Shown here piece by piece: positions 24,054 through 34,700 of a stretch of DNA of 64,000 nt. Both the position numbers and the translations under genes were made by a program. The notes below the pieces were generated by a model, which saw only the letters and a program-made list of their open reading frames with translations, ran no database searches and was not told where the DNA came from. This DNA is from Monosporascus cannonballus (taxonomy: Eukaryota; Ascomycota; Sordariomycetes; Xylariales), in NCBI GenBank assembly GCA_004154925.1, contig QJNS01000708.1, positions 186,001 through 250,000 on the forward strand. The letters are read 5' to 3'. Position 1 is the stretch's first letter. Every line of letters begins with the position of its first letter.

Positions 24054-27000
24054 CGTTGCTAGCTTTTATTTAATAATATCGTTAAATTTTGAGCAACATT
24101 TAATACTGTCAAAATATCGACCAACATTTAGGAAACCCTTATTTAACAACTTCAAGTTCGAATTCGGGAACTGGAAAAAAAATCCAATAAATTAGGCTTA
24201 TGTTACTTACCTAAGTTTTTTTCGCCTGTATGAAACTTAGAAGACCGGAACCTTATAACAAAAAAAATAATCCTTAAACCTTTTTAATTTGGGCACAAAT
24301 TTACTTTCGTTTCCTAAACCTTAATAATTTAACAAATAAGGTCTTAATAATAAAAGCATATTTAACGGGTACTACGATTAATTAATTTAAATTTATTATA
24401 AGAAACTTCCTAAAAACAAAAGAAATTAAATAAAAAAACTTTATTAATAAAATCTTTTTATTTTATACAAATTTTGAAAACAAAATGCGCGATACTTTCA
24501 GTAATCTAAATAAAGACCGATTTACGGCTTAACAATTTTTATAATTCCGACAAAAAGAATTTACGTCCAAATATGCCGTAACCTTTAAAAGCTTTATAAC
24601 TAAAGTCGGATAAGGAAATAATAAGGCTAATACCGTTATTAATATGTTTTATAAAAAGTTCAAAAATAATGTAAAAAATAAAATTATTTGAATTAAACGA
24701 TTAGTTGTCTTAAACCGATATATTGCAAAGGTAATTAAGATTAATAATTAAAAATTTGAAAAACGGCAAAAAAAGAGATAATATGCCTTACAATAAGGAG
24801 GCAATAAGCCTAACTAAAGAAAAAAAACAAAACGCGCCCTTTATTTTTTATGGAACGGCGTTAAAACTTATGAAATTCGGCGTTATTTACAGATTAAACT
24901 AAAGCTAGATTAAGTGGTTTAATTATGGTAAAATAGGATATAAGACTTATAAATACAAAAAAATTTAAAAAGTTATAACAAAATAACTAAATACTTCTAT
25001 CGAAAAAACAATTTAGAAATAATTAAGGAAATAATAGTAAATTTATTAACATAATTTAAGCCAAATATATACCAGGCTTATGGCAAAAAATCCAACAAGA
25101 ATTATTACGATAAGAAATTCGACAAAAAATGCAAAAAGCCAAAAAGCCGGCTTAACAAATATTATAAGCGCAATAGGAAGCATTATAAGAATAATTACGC
25201 AAATACCAGAATTAGACGGAGGAAATTTATCCAGGAAAACCTGATCGATACGGCAAAATATACGCCATATATTGTCGATGACGAGAATATCCCGATTACG
25301 AAAAATAGAAATAATATATTTACGAACGAATTACCCGTATGTACTATAAGGGATTCGATTTTCCAAACCGTACCGGAGATAATAAAAACGATAAGCAATA
25401 ATATCGAAATTTTCGAACTATAGCCCTAAGAAATATTTAGCAATTGGGCGAAATAAAAAATTGGTCCGAAAAAAAATAATGCCAGTAAAAAAACCCCTTT
25501 TGTTATTATAAATAATGTAACTACCAAACGGAAAAAGAATTAATCTAACGTATAGTAAAAAAGTATTATTAAAAAGCTATTACGGATTTTCATTTTTAAT
25601 TAACATTTATTACGGACTTTTATAAAAAGAAGATTATTAAGGAAAAAATACGTTAATTTATAAAAAACCTTTAAAACAAGAATTAAAATAACATATAATA
25701 AGATATAATCGCAAATATAAAAAAATTTATTCGATAAAAAATATTACAACAGAATTAAAAATACTTAATATAATTCGAAAAAACAGTATGCCGGCAATAA
25801 CAATAAATATAGCAGCTTAATAGGTTAAACGAAAAAAATATAAATAAAGCTTAATAAATTCGAACAAAAATTTAAAAATGATTACTTATAAAAAGACCGT
25901 AAGATAACGAGACTTAAAGAAATTAAAAGGAATTCCCGAAAAAGGTTTTAAATACGACGATAAAAAACGTTAACAATTTTATTACCTTGAAAATACGAAT
26001 CGGAACGTATTAATATACTGCAATAATGGACTGCAAAACTTTGGGCGGGAATTATATTACACCAGATATAATTAATAAGCTTAGATTATTATGGAGATAT
26101 AAATTAAAACCCTATATAACGATAAATGTCAAAAGTTAAGAATTCGCTTACGATAATAAAAGAATTATACGCAAAATTAATTATTTCGAGATTTTTATTT
26201 ACGGATAATATTAGATAATTAATTTCGATATCATTCCATTTAGGAATTACGATATGATTTTATGATTATTATAAATACGCTAGTACGAAATTTTAATTAA
26301 TGGCGGGATTAACCAAGTAAGATTCGTTTTATATTTCATTAGTAAATAAAAAAAAGAAATTAAGATCTTAATATTCCCTTGATAATAACGACGAATATAA
26401 ACGTAAGAATACGATAAAAACCTTATTACTTATAAGAACAAAACATAAGAAAGAAACTGGTATTAAAAAAATATAAAGTATCGTTATTATTATCAAAGCG
26501 AAATTAAGATAATTAAATAGCGATTTAAAACAAGAATAACAGCCTAGAAAATCAGAAAATCTAATTAATATGCTATTATAGTATTATAAATGTCAGCATT
26601 TTTTCAAAAAGGAATTCGATACGAAATTACCAGAACATAGCGAATAAGATTATAAGATAATCCTTAAAAAAGGATTTTCGACGAAGTTTTACCTTATTTA
26701 CAACTTTAACGGAAACGAATTACGTATTTTCAAAGAATATCTAAAAGATCGGTTACGAAAAGGATGGATTCGACCTTTAAAGTTATTAGCAGAATACCTT
26801 ATATTTTTCTTACCGAAAAAAAACGAAAAATTACAACTTATGATTCATTATCGATAATTAAACGATATTATTATCAAAAACCGAATATTATTATCCGTAA
26901 TTATGGAAATAAAAACCCGATTTTACGGAACCAAATAGTTTACAATATTCGATCTTTAAAATGGATATAACTTGATTAAAATTAAAAAGGAATACGAATA

Positions 27001-29535
27001 AAAAACAGTTTTCAAATCGAAATACGGACTGTTTAAGTATTTAGTTACGCTAATAGGACTTACGAACGTACCAGTAACTTTCCAACGGATGATAAACTAT
27101 ATATTACGAAAATATCTTAATATTTTCGTCGTTTGCTATTTTGACGATATTCTAATTTTTTTCGAAAACGGAAGAAATATACGTAGGATACGTTTATAAG
27201 GTTTTTTAAGTTTTATAAGATATAAGGTTACTAGTTAATGCAGAAAAAGGTTAATTTTATAAACAAAAAATAAAATATCTAGAACATATTATTACCCTAG
27301 AATATATTAGAATAAACTTTAAGAAAATCGTTGCAATTACAGAATGGCAAATGTTAACGATAGTTAAAAAGGTACAGGTATTTCTTAGATTCGCCAATTA
27401 TTATAGGAAGTTTATTCGAAATTTTAGCAAAATAATTATATCTTTAATAAACCTTATAAAGAAACAAAAGTTTAAATGGACGTCAAATATAAACAAGGTA
27501 TTTCAAGATATTAAAAATATAATTATTAGCGAACCAGTATTAATTATTTACGATATAAACCGTTTTCTTAAATTAAAACCCGATATTTCGAATTACGCGT
27601 TAAATATAATAATCGGATAACGAAATAATTAAAGTAAATTGTATCTTATTATATTCTTTTTATACAAATTAAAAGGAGCCGAATTTAATTACGGCATTCC
27701 AGATAAGGAGTTTATGGCCATTATTATGACATTTCGAAAGTTTAGACATTTTCTAAAAGGAAATTTGCATTAAGTTAAGGTTTATACGGATTATCAAAAT
27801 CTTACCCGATTTATTACAACCAGAGAACTTATAGGACGATAATTAAAATACGTAGAAAAATTAGCGAATTTTAACTTTGTTATCATCTGTAATAAGAAGT
27901 TAGAAAATGGCAAAATAAATACCTTTAGCAGGCGATTAAACTTCGAAAAAAATGGGTTAAAATTAATTATATAATTTTCGATATTATTAAAAACATATTT
28001 ATACTTACGATAAATTACAACAATTCGAGAAGTACTTTTCGATATGTATTAAAAGATTCAGCAGTATAACGATAGTTTTTTTTTAAAAAAAAAACTAAAA
28101 AACTGATAAGATATAAGTTCTAAAACAATATCAGAAATATTTAATAAAAAATATATATAAATATTGGTTATATAGATATCCAAGAATTTACAAAACTTTA
28201 AAACGGCTTTAGCGTACATATTCCTTTCCTAAAATGAAATTAACGGTATAGAAAATTATACGGCAATGCGATATTTGCGTTAAAGCAAAAATTAAACGAT
28301 ATAAGCTATACGAAAAATTATAGCCATTACTAGTTATAAAATAACCATAGTATTTAATTATATTTAACTTTATTACCAAATTTCCTATGTCAAAAAATCC
28401 AATTACGAAAATATATTATAATAGCATTTTTGTAATCGTCCACCGATTTACGAAATTTTTCTATTTTCCACTATATTATAATGATACAGACGCCGAATAA
28501 ATAACATATATTTTTTTAAATAGGTTTTTAACACATACGGATTACTAATAAATATTATTTTAAATAAAAAATCGATATTCGCATTTAAGGTTTAGCAAAA
28601 CTTAATAATATAGATCAGCTTAAATTACAAGTTATTTAACATATTTAAACCTTAAATAAACGAATAAATAAAACGAACAAATTAAACCTTAAAATTTACA
28701 TACAATATTATATTAATTACGAACAAAATCACTCGGTTAAGAAATTATTAATCGTATAATTAGCTTAAAATACCAATTATTATAAAAATATCAAAATAAT
28801 ACTTACGAACGTAAATTTTAGTTTTACCCTAAAGGTTTACAAAAAGGCATACGATAACGGTCCAATTAATATTAAAGTAATTTTTACGTTAAAACAATTA
28901 CGATAATTGTACCAAAAAATAAAAACGGAATTAGAATTCGTACGGAATCAAATAGGCAAATATTATAAACAGAAAAAATTAAAAGGATTAATTTTCGAAA
29001 AAGGGAAAATAATTTTTCTTGTTACAAAAAATATCCAAATAAAACGACCCAACAAAAAAGTCGATTTTAAATATATCGGTTCATATAAAATCACCAAGAC
29101 AATCTTAGAAAATAATTATTAATTGGAATTTTTATCAAAAGTTAAATTTTATCCAATTTTTTACGTTTTCTTATTCGAATTAATAACGGATATAATTAAA
29201 ATACATACGGTACAAAATAATGTAAAAATGGAAAACGAACAGGTATACGAAATAAAGAAAATCCTCGATATACGAAAATAAAACGGACTTACCCAGTACC
29301 TAATTAAATAGCAAAAGTACCGGGATTCCGAAAATATCTAGGAACTCGCTAAAAACCTTATTGGCGCTTAACGCCTGTTAAAAAAAATTTTACCAATAAC
29401 GCCAAAGTTAATAGGCTTAAAGGTTCCCCAATCAGTAAACGACCAATCGATAAAATCAAAATTGGACCAGTCGAAAAAGGCTACGGCCTCTGTTGATATG
29501 GTCGGGACGGCCTTTAATTCGGCCTGTTTTTCTTA
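24054..29535 (+). pseudogene. gag-pol remnant of element D
   Basis: This is the best-preserved pol of family 2. Conserved islands in order: gag coil region at 24,090-24,190; reverse transcriptase N-terminal strands at 26,764-26,970 (an open 68-codon frame); Y-F-D-D at 27,137-27,148; an open 89-codon connection/RNase H segment at 27,351-27,620 (F-L-R-F-A-N-Y-Y-R-K-F-I); integrase zinc-binding and core at 28,250-28,560; an open 71-codon integrase C-terminal segment at 28,907-29,122; and a chromodomain with K-I-L-D-I-R-K and D-S-E-N. Many TAA/TAG codons replace Gln and Trp. The last 165 bases overlap the opposite-strand ORF. Confidence 0.85.
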
Positions 29536-29901
29536 ACGTTTCGACTTATTTAACTTTTCCAAAAACCGAAGCCCATAAGAAAACATGCGTATTATACGGT
29601 CGGCCCATAATTTCTTTTATTTTTGAAAACAACAAACCTTAACTTGCGCCTATTCCGTTTCCTTTTTAACTTTTTTAAATTTTATTTTAACTTTAAGATA
29701 ATTAAAAACGAGCTTTTCAAGTTGAATAATAAAAAAACCATCAACATTACAAAAACCGTATTTCCGCGTAACATATTTCTCATACCGAAAGAAATTTAAC
29801 GAAAAATTACGACAAAATAATAACCCGCGATAAACATAATAAAAATACATAAAAATATCCACGGCCCGAAAAGTAATCAATTTAAGCAAATTATTTCGCA
29901 T
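29368..29901 (-). pseudogene. Antisense zinc-cluster-like ORF of element D
   Basis: The minus strand has 178 codons in one uninterrupted frame from the ATG at 29901 to the TAA at 29368-29370, with three internal TAA/TAG/TGA codons at probable Gln/Arg positions and no frameshift. Near residues 18-45 it has Y-x2-Y-x7-C-x9-Y-x2-Y-x7-C-N-V-D-G. Reading Tyr as mutated Cys, the second half has the same spacing as in element E. A charged helical segment follows, then D-W-S-N-F-D, D-W-G-T-F-K and G-V-I-G-K, ending R-R-stop. The 3' end overlaps the end of pol on the other strand. The product would be a small zinc-cluster plus coiled-coil protein; its function is unknown. Confidence 0.68.
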
Positions 29902-30011
29902 TTTTTGTTTTCTTGTTAATCAATTTCTTAATACGATCTAATATAATAACGAAAGGGAGGACTTACAGAAAAGAAAACCTTCGGAGCAAAAATTATGAAA
30001 AAGAAAAATCG

Positions 30012-30320
30012 TATTATAACCTAATAAATTACGGCCTTGGGAAATGGTCGTAACAAGAAAATAACTAAATTATGTAAGTTAAGTTACGTAAAGGCTCGAC
30101 AGAATCGATCGTAAAGCCCGTAAAGCCAAACTCGATAGGATCGATATTGGAGCCCGTAAAGCCAGGCTTAACAGGATAAAGAAATTACGTATAAAACGTT
30201 TATTATTTCTATAATTTAGATAACTTTAGCTTGTAATATAATATCGTTACCCAAGGTACTCTTGGAATTACGAAACGTAATACGTTACTATATTTATTGC
30301 TTAGATTCCTACGATATTCC
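30012..30320 (+). repeat. 3' LTR of element D, left part
   Basis: It starts TATTATAACC (from TGTTATGACC), is interrupted by element E at 30321, and resumes at 37487-37545, ending CCTTTACA. Together the parts make 368 bp, matching the 5' LTR. Confidence 0.88.
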
Positions 30321-30727
30321 TGTGACGGCTTGGCGGTTTAACCAACTATTAAACCTTAAGTCGACGGGTTTATGTTAGCAGGAGTATCGTGGGAATCTGA
30401 GCAATAGATATAGTAACGTATTACGTTTTGTAATTCTAAAAATGCTTTAGGTAACGAATTATTATTATAAATTAAACTTATCTAAATTATGGAAATAATA
30501 AATGTATTATATTCGTTTTTTTTTGTCCGTTATCGTTAAATTATTAGGATCTTATAATAATCCTAATAATTCTAATTTTCGTAAATTTCGCAATGATCTT
30601 AATAATCCTGACTTTCGTGGATTTCGTAATGATTTTAATAATCCTGATTTTCGTTACGTAACCTTTTCCTTGGTGTTTCACCTATTTTGACTGTTCCCGG
30701 TTATACTAAGGAAGTTAGGCCATAATA
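30321..30727 (-). repeat. 3' LTR of element E
   Basis: It begins TGTGACGGCTTGGCGG and ends GGCCATAATA. It holds about three tandem units of about 36 bp around 30,555-30,660 (AATAATCCTGA with TTTTCGTGGATTTCG), absent from the LTRs of C and D. Confidence 0.9.
30555..30660. repeat. Minisatellite inside the E LTR
   Basis: Roughly three copies of a 36-bp unit of the form AATAATCCTGA-TTTTCGTGGATTTCGTAATGAT. Read on the plus strand they give repeating N-N-P-D-F-R-x-F-R-N-D, but this is most likely fortuitous. The 5' LTR has the equivalent array at about 37,312-37,405. Confidence 0.7.
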
Positions 30728-30788
30728 CGATTTTTCTTTTTTTAGAATTTTCGTTCCGAAGATTTTATCCGTAAATATTTAGTTTATT

Positions 30789-31388
30789 ATGACGGATCGT
30801 ATCAAAAAATACGTTAAACTTTTTTCCAAGGTTAAAACCGCTTAACGTAACTCCTTAATAGCCGCGGTACTTTTTGCAAACCCTGTTAATATAACACCTT
30901 GTTCTTACTGCGAACGAAAGAAGCTGGAATGTAAGTTATCGGAGGACGATTTCTCCCGTTATTCGTCCTATATTAAAAACGGCCAATCCAATTATGACGT
31001 ACGGGGTTTAAGCCTAAAGCAGTTGTAACGCGTTACTATTTAATACCGAAAACTTAAGTTGGAATTAAAGGCCGTCGAAAAAAAGGCAAACCGGGTTATT
31101 TTTGAAATTAACGTCCGTTTGTGCCGTTTACGTAAACAAAAGAAAATGTGGTATAACAAGATAATAAAAGCTATATTTTGTAATATTGATAATCTGGAGG
31201 AATTAAAAAGGTTAGAGCATTAAGAAAAACAGGCCGAATTAGAGGTTGCTAAGACCATATCGGTAGAGGCCGTTTTTTTTTAACTAGTCCAACTTGGAGT
31301 TCACCGATTGGTTGTCTATTGATTGGGGGACCTTTAACCCTGCTGATCTCGACGTTATTGGTAAAAGCTTTTTAACAGGTATTAGGCG
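30789..31388 (+). pseudogene. Antisense zinc-cluster-like ORF of element E, best preserved copy
   Basis: Plus strand, opposite to E's gag-pol. From the ATG at 30789 the frame reaches C-S-Y-C-x6-C at 30,900-30,932, nine residues, then Y-S-S-Y-x7-Y-D-V at 30,960-30,998. With Tyr (TAT) as G-to-A mutated Cys (TGT) this is C-x2-C-x6-C-x9-C-x2-C-x7-C, the spacing of fungal Zn2Cys6 binuclear clusters. A Lys/Glu/Leu coiled-coil-like segment follows (about 31,045-31,235) and a tail with D-W-L-S-I-D-W-G-T-F-N-P and G-K-S-F-L. Defects are TAA codons at Gln positions, one slip in the T-run at about 31,271-31,280, and a solo LTR inserted exactly at the last codon before the stop. Confidence 0.7.
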
Positions 31389-31773
31389 TGTTACGACCCG
31401 ACAAGCTCCGGTCTCAAGAAACGGTCAGGCAGGAGCACACGGGCCACCCACTGAGTCACGTGACGGTGATCACTGCCAAGCCAGTGATCATTAGTGATCA
31501 AAGGTGATCCCAAGTGATCGTGATCACCACCAACGGCGTGATCACGAGTGATTAAGCCAAGAAGGAGAAGGATATATACGCTCATTAATTCCATAGCCTA
31601 GATAGCTTCAGTTTGTAACACTCATCAATACCAATCGTTTGCAATAAGGCATTTCCGGTATTAAGAGACGTGACACGTTACTGTATTCATTGCTCAGATT
31701 CCCACGATACTTCTGCCAACATAAACCCGTCGACTTAAGGTTTAATAGTTGGTTAAACCGCCTAGCCGTCACA
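31389..31773 (-). mobile_element. Solo LTR, nearly free of RIP damage
   Basis: 385 bp with TG..CA ends, beginning TGTTACGACCCGAC on the plus strand and ending CTAGCCGTCACA. The perfect TSD AGGCG stands at 31384-31388 and 31774-31778. Its right 160 bases align, reversed, with the LTRs of C, D and E, so it is the youngest family 2 relative here. GC content is normal. It holds the palindrome GTCACGTGAC at 31,455-31,464 and a GTGATC array. No internal region is present, so it arose by LTR-LTR recombination. It lies at the end of E's antisense ORF. Confidence 0.92.
31466..31553. repeat. Phased GTGATC array in the solo LTR
   Basis: GTGATC (last copy GTGATT) starts at 31466, 31484, 31494, 31504, 31514, 31520, 31538 and 31548, so most steps are 10 or 18 bases. 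It lies in the LTR part that should contain the promoter or enhancer. Several copies are the palindromic TGATCA. Whether a factor binds here is unknown. Confidence 0.65.
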
Positions 31774-31789
31774 AGGCGTTAATATGATT

Positions 31790-34700
31790 TTTGGCGGGTT
31801 CCTAGATGTTTTTAAAGTTTGGATGTTTTTTTTACATAATTAGGTATTAGGTAAGTCCGTTTTGTTTTCGTATGTCGAGGATTTTCTTTATTTCGTATAT
31901 TTGTTCGTTTTTTATTTCCATAGAGTTTTATGCCCTATATAATTTAATTATATCTATTATTAATTCGAATAAAAAACGTAAAAAACTAAATAAAATTTAA
32001 TTCTTAATAGAAATTCTAATTAATAATTATTTTCTGAAGTTTTCTTAATACTTTTATATGGACCAATATATTTGAAATCTATTTTTTTGCTACGTTATTT
32101 TGTTTAAATGTTTTTGGTAACAAAGAAAATTATTTCCCTTTTTTGAAAATTAATCTTTTTAATTTTTTTTTGGTTATAATATTTATTTTTTGGATTTCGT
32201 ATGAAATTTAATTCCGTCTTTATTTTTGATATAGTTATTATAATTAGTTTAACGTAAATAATCTTTTAATATTAATTAAACTGTTTTACATACTTTTTTG
32301 TAAATTCTTAAAATAAAACCAAAATTTGCGTTTATTAATTTATTTTGATATTTTCGTAATAATTAATATTATAAATTAATTAAATCGTAAGTAATTTTTT
32401 AACTTAATTATTTTATTCGTAATTAAAATAATATCGTGAATATATTTTTAAAATTTAATTTATCCGTTTTATTTATTTATTTATTTAAGGTTTAAATACA
32501 CTTAATAATTTATAATATAAGCCAATTTATGTTCTTAAATCTTGTCAAAATTTGGATATAAATATTAATGTTTTATTTGAAATACTTTTTATTAATACTC
32601 CGTATATGTCAAAAATATGTTTAAAGAAAATATATATTATTTATTCGGCGTTTCTATTTTCGTAATAAAATAAAAAAAAAAAATTCGTAAATCGATCGAC
32701 GATTACGAAAGTGCTATCGTAATATACTTTTATAGTTAAATTCTTTTAATATAGGAAATTTAGTAATAAAATCGATTATAATTAAGTACTATAACTACTT
32801 TAAAATTAGTAATGGCCGTAAATTTTCGTATAGTTTATATCGTCGAGCCTTTGCTTTAGTATAAATATCGTATTACCGTATAATTTTGTGTACGGTTATT
32901 TTGAAAAAGGAATATATGCGTTAAAGCCTTTTTAAAGTTTTGTAAATTCATGGATTTTTATGTAATTAATATTCGTATTTTTTGTACCAAAGTTTTCTGG
33001 TATTTTTTAAAAATTTGCATTTTATTCGTTTTTTGATTTTCTAGGAGGTTATTATTATACTGCTAGATCTTTTAATATATATTGTTAAGTACTGCCCGAA
33101 TCGTCGTAATTTAATATGGGCGTAAAGATCCTTTTATAGTAATATTAAAAATTATATAGTTAATTTTAACTAATTTTTTTAAAGTTTGGTTATTTACTTA
33201 AAGTATTTATTTTGTTATTTTCTGAATTCTTTTGTAAATAATAACGAAGTCGAAATTTGCTAATTATTCCGCGTAACGAAATTATTATTTTATAAGTTCC
33301 CTGGTTATAATAAATCGGGTAAAATTTTAATAATCCGTATAAACCTTAACCTAATACAAATTTCCTTTTAGGAAGCACTTAAATTTTCGAAATGCCATAA
33401 TAATGGCTATAAAGCTTTTATCGACAATACCGGAATTAAGTTCAACTTTTTTCAATTTATACGAAAAGAATGCAATAAGGTATAATTTGCCTTAATTATC
33501 CCGCCATCCCATTATAACGTTTAATATATAATCCGAAATATCGGTTTTTAGCTTAACGAGGTAACTTAAATCGTATATAATTAATATTAGTTCGTTAATA
33601 GTCGTATTCTTAATTTCTTAAAATGCTTTTTTTGTTTTTATCATATATTTAAACTTTTTTGCTTTTTTCGTAAAATTAATTAAGAATATAATTATTTTGC
33701 TAAAGTTTCGGATAAACATCTTATAATAATTGGCGAATTTAAGAAATATTTGTATTTCTTTAACCGTTATTGGCGTCTGCTATTTTGTAATTATAGCGAT
33801 TTGTTAGAGTTTATCTTAATATATTCTGAAGTAATAATATATTTTAGATATTTTACTTTTTGTTTATAAAATTGGCTTTTTTCGGCATTAATAAGTAACT
33901 TTGCGTTTTATAAAGCTTAAAGGATTTTATGAACGTATTTTGCGTATATTTTTTCTATTCTTTTAAAAAAATAACAATATCGGTAAAATAATAAACGACG
34001 AAAGTATTAAGGTATTTTCTTAATATATAGTTTACTATCCGTTAAAAGATTACTAATACGTTTATAAATCTTAATAATGTAACCAAATATTTAAATAATT
34101 CGTATTTTATTTTAAAAACTATTTTTTTATTTATGTTCTCTTTTAATTTTAATAAGGTTATATCCATTTTTAAGATCGAATATTATGAATTATTTAATTC
34201 CGTAAAATCGGTTTTTTATTTCAGTAATTAAGGGTAATAATATTCGATTTTTAATAATACCGTCGTGTAATTATCGATAGTTAATCACAAATCGTAATTT
34301 TTCGTTTTCTTTTGGTACGAAAAATATAAGATATTTTATTGGTAATTTCGAAAGTCGAATTTATTTTTTCTGTAACCGATTTTCTCAGTATTCTTTAAAA
34401 ATACGTAATTCGTTTTTATTAAAGTTGTAAATATAGTAAAACTTTGTCAAAAATTCTTTTTTAAGGATTATTTTATAATCCTATTCTTTATATTTTAGTA
34501 ATTTCGTATTAAGCTTTTTTTCAAAAAGCTATTTATATTTATACTATTATAATAATATGTTAATTAGATTTTTTGAATTTTGGAGCTATTATTTTAAATC
34601 GTTATTTAGTTACTTAAATTTCGCTTTAATAATAATAAGAACACCTCTTACTTTTCTTTAATATTTATTTTCTTTTTATATTTTATCCGTTTGAATAAAA

